The position numbers and the translations under genes were made by a program. From contig NC_135712.1 of NCBI RefSeq assembly GCF_964656455.1, positions 97,316,294 to 97,380,293 on the forward strand: a stretch of DNA of 64,000 bases, given 5' to 3'. Position 1 is the stretch's first letter. Every line of letters begins with the position of its first letter. Of the stretch, positions 22,016 to 31,798 are shown in pieces. This DNA comes from Halichoerus grypus (Eukaryota; Chordata; Mammalia; Carnivora; Phocidae). The notes beneath the pieces were generated by a model. That model had not been told where the DNA came from. It was given only the letters and a program-made list of their open reading frames with translations, and searched no databases.

Positions 22016-23459
22016 ATGATTTTTTTTGTAGTTAATGAGTGATGTTTCACATATTAATGTATGCTAGATAAAGACTAGGTCATGTTTCAAGAAATAAAAA
22101 TGTTAAAATTAAGTAAACATAAAGGAAAGGCAACTGGATATTTCAGTGAATAATGGATATTTGAGTGAAAGAAAACAAAAGTTTGAAGGAAAGCTTTCAT
22201 TTATGCCCACATTGGTGGGTGGTATATAGGATCAGTACTTAGGAAGGTCATCATAAAACTGTCCAGAGACATGGGAAATAGAAATAAAACAAAATGAGAC
22301 ACTGTGAGGTTGAGAAGCTGAATTATTCCTGCAATTAGCAAGCATTTTTGACAGTTGACTTTTGCAGGTCTTGATAAGGCTGTGAGTTATGTGGAAGTAA
22401 AGAAGCCTTGATTATAATGTACATAATTTTTAAGGAATTAAATTTTTCAGAAAAGAAATAGCGATATTGCTTGAGTCTTTAGTTATAAAGACTGGTCAAA
22501 TATGCAAGAAAAAGTTCAAATATATGAGTCAATCAAATATGTAAACCAAAAAATGCTCAAATTAACCCCCAAATAAATATAAACTATAGATAATACCAGA
22601 TATAATACTCAAAATGTTTCACAAGCAGTACAGCATGGATGGACACCGACCAAATAGAAAAGACCCAAATCAGTTTATCCAACTGGAGCATACCCACTCT
22701 TTAGTAGACCTGGATACAACACCTTCTTCCCAATAGACACCAATTTATTTTCAAGTCTTCAAAAATGTTTGGAATAATTTCAGAGTATATTCTTTGAAGA
22801 GTTAAATTCTTAGCACTCAGTGTCTTCTTTATTTAGCCCATTATTCTATTCTTCCCCTAAGCCAGGTGTTTAGTCACCTACTTACATTTTGTATTTTCAG
22901 CAGTTTTTTAATAAAGCTGACTTTTCAGAGTTTTTCACTGTAATTTAAATTACAATTTTCACCAGTGTTTCTTTTCAGCATTATTATGTGCTTAGTGATA
23001 TTAAGAAATATAATTGCTCTTTGACTGAAAATGCATGGTCTAATAAATATGAAGACAGTTTTATTCTGCACTGTCAAAAACAGCTTTTGAATATAACTAC
23101 AAGTATATCATGTTTTTTCCAAAAATTTTTATATAAAGAAGTGATGTGTATGTGTGTGTATTCTCTCTTTTTATCAACAATATAATCTATTGATATCTTT
23201 CAAATATGACATGCATTATTTTTCTATTTGTAAACATGAATTGAATAGATTTCCCCATCTCTTTTTTTTCAATTCCTTCAAAAGAACAGACAAAATCTTT
23301 TGAACTAACTTATGCTAAATGTAAGCTCTTATTAAAATATATGGTTTTGAGTAAAATAATAAGTAATTAAATAAAAAGATAAAAACATGAACTCTACTAA
23401 ATAAAAATTTAAAAATTCATGCTACCAACCAACCCCACAAAACGTTCTGTATAGATTTA
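22016..23459. other. Gene-free AT-rich stretch
   Basis: About 1.4 kb with no recognisable repeat or gene. The 65-residue frame 22988-23185 has no motif and AT-driven composition. Confidence 0.4.
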
Positions 23460-23461
23460 CT

Positions 23462-23680
23462 AATCCTTCATTCATTCAGTCATTCAAACTATGTTTATTG
23501 AGCACTTGTGAGCCAGGTATTGTTCTAGACATTAGTGACAGACAAAAGATAAAGTTCCTATTCTCATGTCATCCATATTCTAGTAAAGGGACACAGTACA
23601 AATAAACCAATGTGCATTCGGATTATAAGAAGTTGGTAAGTATTACGGAGATAAAGAACACTGGACAAAGAGGTGGTAGG
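23462..23680 (-). mobile_element. L2 LINE 3' end, antisense
   Basis: TTCATTCATTCAGTCATTCA, then GTTTATTGAGCACTTGTGAG, CCAGGTATTGTTCTAGACAT and TTCCTATTCTCATGTCATCC, are the reverse complement of the L2 3' terminus (poly-(TGAA) end, 'cacatagtaggcgctcaataaata'). Confidence 0.8.
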
Positions 23681-23683
23681 CAG

Positions 23684-24255
23684 TCTCTACCTACATTGGC
23701 ACCCAATGATCCCTGTCTCCTGTTCGTCACACCCTTGTGTAACCCTCCCTGACTGCCTAGCTTAATGCATTCCATAAATCATTACAATAATTGAATATAA
23801 CATATAGTACATTATTACCAATAGCATACAGCAGAAATGATGGTATGTCACTTCTAAGATTAAGTTATAAAAGGCTCCAGCCCTTGCTTGGGTATGCCCT
23901 CTCTCTAGGATGACTTGCTCTGGAAAAAGTCAGTTGCTATTATGTATATACACTGTAGAAACTTGTAGAGACTTTTGAGGCAAGGAACTAAAATCTTTGA
24001 CCAACAGCTAGTGAAATTAAGCTCACCAACAATCACATGAGTGACCTTGAAAGTAGATCTCTTCCAAGTCAAACTTTTCAGAGGAGACTGCAGTCCCAGC
24101 TGACAGTTTGTAACCTCACGAGAGACCTTGAGCCAGAACCAACCAGCTAAGTGGTTCCCAGATACCTGACCCATAGAATCTGTGAGGTAATAAATGTTGT
24201 TTAAGCTACTAAATTTGGGGGTAATTTGTTTTGCAGTAATAAGCTAATTAATTAG
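23684..24255 (+). mobile_element. MLT1-type MaLR LTR, sense
   Basis: CATTGGCACCCAATGATCCC, then TTCGTCACACCCTTGTGTAA, TGACTTGCTCTGGAAAAAGT, AACCTCACGAGAGACCTTGA, GCCAGAACCAACCAGCTAAG and TACCTGACCCATAGAATCTG, ending GGTAATTTGTTTTGCAGTAA. The order is that of MLT1B-D-like LTRs. The minus frame 23905-24174 (89 residues) is a shadow. Confidence 0.85.
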
Positions 24256-24299
24256 TAATAGATATTTATGTGGTTGTCTATTTAAATATAGCTTAATTA

Positions 24300-24557
24300 A
24301 TTTTTCCAATTATAAAATTTATTTATTTATTTTTTTTTAAAGATTTTATTTATTTATTTAAGACAGAGAGAATGAGAGAGAGAGAGAGAGAGCACATGAG
24401 AGGGGGGAGGGTCAGAGGGTGAAGCAGGCTCCCTGCCGAGCAGGGAGCCCGATGCGGGACTCGATCCAGGGACTCCAGGATCATGACCTGAGCCGAAGGC
24501 AGTCGCTTAACCAACTGAGCCACCCAGGCGCCCTGATTTTTCCAATTATAAAATTTA
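24300..24557 (-). mobile_element. Full-length Can-SINE, CTCTCATG subtype
   Basis: Body 24322-24535 in antisense. It has the distinctive GAGAGGGGGGAGGGTCAGAG stretch (antisense of CTGACCCTCCCCCCTCTC), CGAAGGCAGTCGCTTAACCA and the terminal CCACCCAGGCGCCC. A perfect 22-bp direct repeat, starting ATTTTTCCAATTATAAAATT, lies at 24300-24321 and 24536-24557. CpGs are well kept, so this is a young copy. Confidence 0.95.
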
Positions 24558-25287
24558 AACATTTCAGATTAAATTGCATCCACAAGATACAGAGTTTGGT
24601 GACTATTTCACCAGATTTTTTGTTTATTCATCTTTTAACACATCTTATATGTTAATTTATTTGATCCCCAAATAAAAGTGGATCATGTTATGTATTTTAT
24701 TATTAAATTTCCTGATTTACAAGTATCTTGAACAATTCATATAGATATAACTCATTTTTTCCAAATACTCTACTACTCTCAACTCTATGGATTGGATTTA
24801 AAGGCTTCTCTCCTGATGAAAACTTGGGTTAATTTTAATTATTTTATATTTCAAGACAATATTTTGTGAAATTTTGCAAGTGTTTCTTTAACAAGATATA
24901 AATCATATTCTTTAGAAAATAATAGATTTGTAAATTGTACCTTGAAAAAAATGAGTGAATTCATTTGACTAGTTTGCTTAGAGATTAAAGTTTTTTAAAA
25001 AAATGTTTTTAAAGATTGAATTGATCAATTTAATTAAAATGACTCAGTTATTAAAGACAATAAAATGTATTTTATTCTAAATTCTGTGCTTTTCCTTAGC
25101 AAAATAGTAATTGATTAATTGAAATTTTGATTAAAATATTTAATAAATTTATAATTTATTTTTTATCTGTCTGCAACCTCACTCTCCCATCCAGTTCAAA
25201 AATAAAATCAATATCTAATGGATAAAATCACAGGTACGTTAAGTCACCTTAAAAAAACAGAACTGCTATAGAGTTAGCTGACTTTAT
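24558..25287. other. Gene-free AT-rich stretch
   Basis: Very AT-rich, no repeat or coding hallmark recognised. Confidence 0.4.
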
Positions 25288-25517
25288 TATAAATTGTTTT
25301 CATTTTGTTTTGTTTTAAGATTTTACTTATTTATTTGACAGAGAGAGACACAGTGAGAGAGGGAACACAAGCAGGGGGAGTGAGAGAGGGAGAAGCAGGC
25401 TTCCCACGAAGCAGGGAGCCTGATGCAGGGCTCGATCCCAGGACCCTGGGATCATGACCTGGCCCAAAGGCAGATGCTTAACGACTGAGCCACACAGGCA
25501 CCCCTATAAATTGTTTT
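25288..25517 (-). mobile_element. Full-length Can-SINE
   Basis: Body 25301-25504 with TTTTAAGATTTTACTTATTT tail, the GACACAGTGAGAGAGGGAAC stretch and terminal GAGCCACACAGGCACCCC. Target-site duplication TATAAATTGTTTT at 25288-25300 and 25505-25517. Confidence 0.95.
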
Positions 25518-26095
25518 AAAATGTAAATATATTAAATGCATTATGCCAGTAGAAAAGGGGATAGTCAGATATCAAATTTGGAGTAAAGTGTAAACAATGT
25601 CTACTCCAGAGCTTTTTTAGAAAAGGAAGAATTAGCCCCCTTCTTTAAGCTGTTTGAATCATTGATAAGTTACATCCAATAGAGATTGTTGAAGCAGCCT
25701 ATTTTATCCCATGCCATTAAATAATTAATCAGTCTAACCAGGACAAAGTCATCTACAATTCACCAAATATCTATATGCATTTCCACATTTCTCAGCCCTT
25801 TTCCTAGTAGGCAATGTGACTAATTCTGGCCAATTGGTTGAAAGCCAGAATGGTGTGTGTCACTTTAAAGTGAATATTTGAGAGTCAATGTTTATACTTC
25901 CACATCTCCAAGAGAAATTAACCCTCATTAAGTTATGCTACTGAGATTTTAGGGTTTAACATGTGACCATAGTATAAACTAACCTATCTGCTTAGTGCAC
26001 TAATTCACTTTATAATAATTTTATATTCACTGAACAAACAATATAGTTTTGTTCTGCACATACCCTAGTTATCAAAAAAGGATGTGTGATGACGC
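25518..26095. other. Gene-free stretch
   Basis: Nothing recognised. 25720-25930 has no repeat hallmark and no open frame of note. Confidence 0.4.
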
Positions 26096-26316
26096 CAATG
26101 TGAAAATTTTTTTTTTTTAAGATTTTATTTATTTATTTGACAGAGAGAGACAGCGAGAGCAGGAACACAAGCAGGGGAGTGAGAGAGGGAGAGGCAGGCT
26201 TCCCGCTGAGGAGGGAGCCCAATACGGGGCTCGATCCCAGGACCCTGAGATCATGACCTGAGCCAAAGGCAGACGCTTAATGACTCAGCCACCCAGGCAC
26301 CCCCAAGATGAAAATT
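26096..26316 (-). mobile_element. Full-length Can-SINE
   Basis: Body about 26109-26303: poly-T, AAGATTTTATTTATTTATTT, GACAGCGAGAGCAGGAACAC, CTCGATCCCAGGACCCTGAG, terminal CCACCCAGGCACCCC. Imperfect target-site duplication CAATGTGAAAATT / CAAGATGAAAATT. Confidence 0.93.
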
Positions 26317-27820
26317 CTTATAAATGTGACAGGTACATGTCCCACTGTCAAACAGATTGGTAGTAGGATTTTATGTAACAATCTTCTTATTTTGGCTAAT
26401 CTTAGTCTGTCAAAAAGATAACTATTTCTCCTATATAAAAAATAAAGTTTTAGAGCCTAAAATACTGAGTTCCTGGGATTGAAATATAGTACTTTCTCCA
26501 TGAATGGTACCCTGCACTTGTACATACAAACACTCTCCTCCATCCTGGTAAAACCTTTTGATATACATTCATTCTACCATTGCCGCTTGTATTCTTCATT
26601 TAACCACTTTATGCAATATACATTTAGAAAAACATATATAAAAATCATAGAAGGGTGTGCATAGAGATAAAATAAATAACATTTTTATAAAGACATAAAA
26701 AGAAATACCACTTTCTTTTATCCCAGTAACACTAAATATAATTCAACATGCTTGGGAGTTTAGACTCTTGCCCTCAAAATGCTATAAAAGCACCAAGCTC
26801 AGAAATGATTCAAGGGTATACAACACAGTTCATCTTTATGTTTAACCTTTTTTCTTGGTACAATTTAAGAACACTTTTATATGTTCTGTTTTTGGTTCAA
26901 ATAGAATTTTTAGTAATGCATTTCTCAGGATTCTCTTTTATAAGCCAACCACCTTTTTTTATTTTTTTAGCCTTCTTTATATATCTTATTTTCCAGGCCA
27001 TTTAATATTATCATCACTCATGGCTGCACTCTTTGGATTCTTTCCAGACTTTTTTTTCTTCCTTAAGATTTATACCATAAAATTCTAGAATAATTAAAAC
27101 TTGATACGAATAAAAAAATCTCCATGTTTACCTGCCAGTCAATGGCCCAACACTATTTTTTCCAAGTAAAATTAAGGTCTAAAAGATTGCATCACTCACA
27201 TATAAGATGCTTACTTTAAAAAAGTAGTACCAAAAACATGGTACCACAATAATGGTATATTCTGTGTTTTCACTGATTTCAGAGTGAATCTAAGATACAT
27301 TGAAATGCGGTCAGTGATTTTGTCCAGTGATTAAACTTGACATATGTTCATGGAAATGCCAAGTAAATGCAAGACATGTAATTTTAAGTAATTTTTTTAT
27401 TCTGCAAAGTTTGATTATTATTTTTAGTAAAAATCTTAACATTTTTTATTTTAAATAGATTAGTTTACTTAATTTTTTAAAATAAATACTATATTTAATC
27501 TGAATTTTTTATCTGGTTTATATTTTTTATCTTATTTCTTATTTTAATTTTCAGTGAAAATTTATAGCACAGATAATTGTGTTTTGAATTTTAACACACT
27601 CATATGTATTTATTTATCAAAATAAAAATCTTTTTAATAACCAGACCCCAAGTTAAAGCCCTGCACAACTAATTGCTTCTTAGCCTTGGATTAATAGACC
27701 GAGTAGACCTAAAACTAGATCACAGGTCTACATACTCATCTTTTAGTAAACATTTTAGGGGGTAATATTCATATGATTATATTCCTTACAGTCTAAGATT
27801 CTGTTCCCAGACTCCAAAAT
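26317..27820. other. Gene-free AT-rich stretch
   Basis: 1.5 kb with no gene or familiar repeat. T-rich overlapping frames at 26748-27005 and 26855-27088 are low-complexity readings (runs of F/L/Y) without motif support. Confidence 0.45.
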
Positions 27821-27911
27821 AGTGTTTCCCAAAGTTTTCTTACAGAACATTAGTTCCTCAACATGTTTTACCAGAAATAGGCTCCAAGGTCAATTAAGTT
27901 TGGGAAACAGG
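27821..27911. mobile_element. Small MITE-like element with 11-bp terminal inverted repeats
   Basis: TGTTTCCCAAA at 27823-27833 and its exact complement TTTGGGAAACA at 27899-27909 enclose about 65 bp. The termini resemble mammalian hAT elements beginning CAGTGTTTCCCAAA. Internal ACATTAGTTCCTCAACATG also recalls hAT non-autonomous elements. Family not certain. Confidence 0.55.
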
Positions 27912-28126
27912 ACATGAAGAATACCATGTAAGAGATTTAAAATGTTCATTAGTATACTCATATATTAATATGAGAAATACTGAAACAAATAAACCCGTTT
28001 AGTTTTTTTAGCAACCAATTTGACCACATAGTTGTTTATATGTAAGTGCATGTATATACACAAACTTTTAATATTCTGTGCAAATCATGTTCTAAAAGTA
28101 GCAATTTGCAAAGTCTTTCTCTAGAC

Positions 28127-28252
28127 CAGTGATTCTCAACCTCAGTACTATGGACGTTTTGGGGATGGACAAGTCCTTTGTTGGGGGCAACGACTGCTAT
28201 CTGAGCCTTGTATCTACCCACCAGATACCAATGGCAATAAAAACTATCTCCA
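28127..28252 (-). mobile_element. MER20 (hAT-Charlie), first part
   Basis: CAGTGATTCTCAACCTCAGT, then GGACGTTTTGGGGATGGACA, GTCCTTTGTTGGGGGCAAC and TCTACCCACCAGATACCAAT, are MER20 read from its 3' terminus, with the inverted terminal CAGTG..TTCTCAAC. The second part lies at 28470-28523. In eutherians MER20 copies are known to have been co-opted as regulatory DNA in endometrial stromal cells; nothing here proves that use. Confidence 0.85.
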
Positions 28253-28469
28253 GAGGTGCCTGGGTGGCACAGTGGATTAAGCATCGGACTCTTGGTTTCT
28301 GTTAGGTCGTGGACTCAAGAGTCGTGGGATTGAGCCCCAAGGTGGGATCCATGCTCAGAGCAGAGTCTGCTTAAAGATTCTCCCTTTCTCTACCTCTCGC
28401 CCTGTCCCCCTCCCTCCTCTCTCTCTCCCTGAAATAAATAAATAAATCTTTCTAAAAAAAAAATCTCCA
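28246..28469 (+). mobile_element. Older Can-SINE inside MER20
   Basis: Body 28253-28462: GAGGTGCCTGGGTGGCACAG, TTAAGCATCGGACTCTTGGT, GGATTGAGCCCCAAGGTGGG, CT-rich stretch and GAAATAAATAAATAAATCTT tail. The middle differs from the young type (GACTCTTGGTTTCTG). Target-site duplication ATCTCCA at 28246-28252 and 28463-28469. Confidence 0.9.
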
Positions 28470-28523
28470 AATATGGCCAAATGTACCCACAGGGGCAAAA
28501 CTGCCCCCATTTGATAACTATTG
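28470..28523 (-). mobile_element. MER20 (hAT-Charlie), second part
   Basis: AATATGGCCAAATGTACCC, then CAGGGGCAAAACTGCCCCCA and the decayed terminus TTGATAACTATTG (consensus ...GGTTGAGAACCACTG). It completes the MER20 split by the SINE. Confidence 0.85.
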
Positions 28524-29090
28524 ATACAGACAATAGGATTTTTTTCCTCTCAGGTTTGGTCTTACTGAAGGGAGTTTGGAACATTACAATGAATATTTGA
28601 GAGAAGAGCTGAGAAAAAAAGGCAAGATGATAGAGGATGCTAAGTCCTCATGGTGATGGCTTGTCGAGTTCTGAGGCTGCTGGTTCAGAGCAATGAAGTG
28701 TGTGATTCTGTCTGCTCTTCATGTTTGTGCAGTGTGCTGATCTGAAACAATTTCACTTCCTACTCAGAGCATGGGAAACCTTTTTCATCTCTTAAGCTTT
28801 ATAGTTTTACTTACCCTCCTACTATGGTAAATATTTAAGGATTCCTTGGACCTCTTCTTAACTCACTTGTACAGTCTACCTGGATAATCTTAACTACTGG
28901 CATGGCTTCAAATAATACTAGTGTCTGATACATTTAAGTTAGTGTGTCACCAATCTTGACTTTTATCATTTTATAAGAAATTTCCATCTGAATTGAAAAC
29001 CTCAAACTCAGTATCTTATTCCCTAAAGCCTGTTCTTCCTATTCAATCTGTCGAAGCATCTCTACCCTTCTGGTCATGAAGAATGAGAAA
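28524..29090. other. Gene-free stretch
   Basis: No gene or repeat named. 28620-28760 is slightly GC-richer but unrecognised. Confidence 0.4.
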
Positions 29091-29315
29091 TGAGAAGTTG
29101 ATGTGAGTTCCAGTCCGTCCTCACCTGTTCCAGTTTGTGCTCACCCACCCCACTTCACACCCACCTGCCCTCCCCAACCCCCTGCCCTGCTGATGGCAGC
29201 CTCCAGCTCGACATGTGCAGATGGGAGCCTCACATCGCTTCATCAGCTCCCACCTCATTTGCGCTCAAACCTCTAAGAAATGCCTTACATATCACTCTGA
29301 GTGATTCTGTTTCTT
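29091..29315 (+). repeat. Left arm of a large inverted repeat
   Basis: From TGAGAAGTTGATGTGAGTTC to AGTGATTCTGTTTCTT. It pairs with the reverse complement of 29895-30123. The outer ~85 bp (29091-29176) differ by only one or two bases, whereas the inner part has many substitutions. A 149-residue plus frame (29135-29584, Pro/Ser/Leu-rich) begins in this arm but lacks known motifs. Confidence 0.92.
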
Positions 29316-29555
29316 TAGTGGAATTAGGACTCTCTCATCCTGATTTTACTTTCTCTTTCACCATCTTCTTCTCCACTGGGGAGTTAAATTGTCCTCTCTC
29401 ATCTTTTGTCCGCCTCTCGTACCTTTCACCTTTAGTTTTCCTTCCTGCCTTTAACACTTTCTATAGTCCCCTGTCTGGTCATCCGGTCACCAAGCTCAAA
29501 TTCTTTGTTAACATGGCCCTCAGAGCTACCTTTCTAAAAGTATCTATCCATTCAT
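29316..29555. other. Pyrimidine-rich spacer of the inverted repeat
   Basis: CT-rich sequence without a recognised identity. It separates the left arm from the antisense L2 at 29556-29875. Confidence 0.4.
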
Positions 29556-29875
29556 TTATCATTCATTCACATGTACAAAAATAATTAATAAGCATTCACT
29601 GTATACCAGGCACTGTCCTTGGAGATGAAGTGACAAAGAGGACAACCATAACTTCTCTCATAGAGTCTACGGAGTCATGAGCGAGAGAGGCAAACAGCAA
29701 GTAAGCTCAATGAGATCTGTATAAATGATGGTAAGTGCTTGGAGAGAAAGAAGGAAGGTGATGAGCTAGATCATAATGAGAGGACTGAGAAGAGGCACGT
29801 TCTGGATAACGCTGGCTGAGAAGGCCCATCCAGGAGGGCTGTTTAGGCTGAAGCCTGAGAAAGAACAGAAGCTGG
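29556..29875 (-). mobile_element. L2 LINE, antisense, first part
   Basis: AAGCATTCACTGTATACCAG, then GCACTGTCCTTGGAGATGAA, ATGGTAAGTGCTTGGAGAG, AGGCCCATCCAGGAGGGCTG and GGCTGAAGCCTGAGAAAGAA, are the antisense L2 3' region in the proper order. It appears to continue at 30735-30925. Confidence 0.75.
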
Positions 29876-29894
29876 ATCTATCGGGATTTGCTTG

Positions 29895-30123
29895 AAGAAA
29901 CAGAATCACTGGGAGTGAAAAATATGGGATTTCTTAGACAGATTTGAGCACACGTGAGGTGGGAGCTGATGAAGGGATGTGAGGCTTCCATTTCTGCACG
30001 TGTGGAGACGGAGGCTGCCGTCAGTAGAGCAGGCGGTTGGGGATGGCAGGTGGGTGTGAAGTGGGGTGGGTGAGCACAAACTGGAACAGGTGAGGACGGA
30101 CTGGAACTCACATCAGCTTCTCA
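29895..30123 (-). repeat. Right arm of a large inverted repeat
   Basis: AAGAAACAGAATCACT at its inner end to GATGTGAGTTCC-type sequence (reverse-complemented) at its outer end, ACATCAGCTTCTCA. Read in plus, GAAGAAACAGAATCACTGGG followed by GGGATTTCTTAGACAG recalls the start of the repeat at 14574 (GAGAAACAGAACC...). The minus frame 29878-30111 is not recognised. Confidence 0.92.
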
Positions 30124-30420
30124 CCACTTCTAAGCTACCAACCTCGGTGGTTCAAGTTATGTACAGGAAAAGCCAGAACCCTTGTCGTGGACCTAAACAT
30201 GCACCTACTGTAAGAGTTGAGGAAGCCAAAGGAGGATCTGGTATTTTCTGAAGGCGTTTAAGCCCCACTGCCACCCCATGCTAACAAGGTGAGCCAGCCA
30301 AAAAGAAAAGACTTGTGTGAACTCCAACAGCATCTGCACAGTTCCCTTGCACCAACAGTTTCAGTGTGAAAAAATGTATCTGTCGCTCCTGTTTTGCCTT
30401 TCAATTCTCATGCCAAATAT
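30124..30420. other. Unassigned segment next to the right arm
   Basis: CCTCGGTGGTTCAAGTTATG and onward. It looks like part of the same insertion that split the L2, but no family is recognised. Confidence 0.35.
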
Positions 30421-30642
30421 CTCTTGTGTTTGTTTCTTTTTTTTTTTTAAGATTTTATTTATTTATTTGACAGATAGAGAGAGCACAAGCAGGGGGAGCG
30501 GCAGGCAGAGGAAGAAGCAGGCTCCCTGCTGAGCAAGGAGCCCAATGTAGGATTTGATCCCAGGACCCTGGGATCATGACCTGAGCTGAAGGCAGCCACT
30601 TAACCGACCGAGCCACCCAGGCACCCTCTTGTGTTTGCTTCT
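30421..30642 (-). mobile_element. Full-length Can-SINE
   Basis: Body 30438-30625 with AAGATTTTATTTATTTATTT tail, GAGCGGCAGGCAGAGGAAGA, GGATCATGACCTGAGCTGAA and terminal CCACCCAGGCACC. Target-site duplication CTCTTGTGTTTG(T/C)TTCT, 17 bp with one mismatch. Confidence 0.95.
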
Positions 30643-30734
30643 AATTTGAAACTGTGCAGGGAAGAAAATTCTGGGAAGTGTGATTCCCTCTTGGCTAAGT
30701 TGACATAATAAAATTCTCCTGCACACAGTCAGGT

Positions 30735-30925
30735 AGGGTAAAGTGTGTTCTGGGCATTGGGAATAATATGTGTAAAATCTCTGAAGCATTCATGTTTGGT
30801 ACACTTGATGAACTGAGAAAGAAAGTGGTTGGACAAGAGCAAAGAAGCAGAAGAACATGGGATGAAAGAGATAAGCAGGGTTGAGATTCTGCAATGTAAC
30901 CTAGGCCATGTAGGTAACAAAGGGC
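30735..30925 (-). mobile_element. L2 LINE, antisense, second part
   Basis: TGTTCTGGGCATTGGGAATA, then ATGTGTAAAATCTCTGAAGC and AATGTAACCTAGGCCATGTA, match the antisense L2 'tgttccaggcagagggaacagcatgtgcaaaggccctgaggc ... agggccttgtaggccatg'. Collinear with 29556-29875 in the L2 consensus. Confidence 0.7.
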
Positions 30926-31798
30926 CACCATTTCCTCCAGACTCTTCCGTTGCCTCTCCCAGTAAACCCATTTCTTTAACTTTGCATCCTAGCTGCTAAA
31001 ATGGGGTTACAACAGCTAACTAAAGTGGGAATGTACAACATGCAAATTGTAATTGCCTAGAGCAATCATAAAAATCCTATTCTTGGGCCTCACTGCCTGA
31101 GATTATATTTTTAATTGGTTTGAGCTGTATTCCTGGTATCTGCTGAACTAGAACAGCATAGAAACGGCTCACACCAGGGTATTTCTGGATATTTGAATTT
31201 TCATTAGCAGTTAGCCACTCCTTTTCTGGGGCCCTGAGAGAAGAAAAGTTAAGATAATAAAATAATTAATTGGAGATAAATTATTGAGTCTTTTTGCATA
31301 ACAAGCTGGAATTTGGCAAGCACCTGCATGTATTCATAACAGAGAAAGGATCTAGATGCTTATTTCCGTTTGCAGTGACCAACTAAGGATAGGACACTTT
31401 CCTTTATCTCCTCTCCTTACCTAGGTTTGAATGATGCAACTCTTCCCCCTGCTTTCTGCTCACATCTTCCACCTCCTCCTAAGAAAATGAAATAAGACTG
31501 AATACAATTTATGAGAATTATGAATTTTAGTTCATCTTCTACTGGACTCCTAGATCTGCCTAGCATTTAAATAGAAAAACTCCTTGGTAACAAAACATTC
31601 CTTGCTTCTGTCCACACGTTAAGGTACAGCAAAGGGGTAATGAATATAAGAAGAAAATAGGATAGGATTAATTTTTAGTTTTCAACTCCAAGTTTTATGT
31701 TTTGGTGGGAACTAGTTGTCTCCACCATTTTCTTATTATCCCTTTTTCTTCCAATAAACAGATGCATTTATTTATGTTTTAGTTAAGGTAAAATGATT
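30926..31798. other. Gene-free stretch
   Basis: No repeat or gene recognised between the L2 and the large L1. Confidence 0.4.

Noticed and set aside
29135..29584. 149-residue plus-strand open frame, Pro/Ser/Leu-rich
   Set aside because: It starts inside the inverted repeat arm, runs through unassigned CT-rich DNA and ends in an antisense L2. No motif, signal peptide or splice context that would support a gene.
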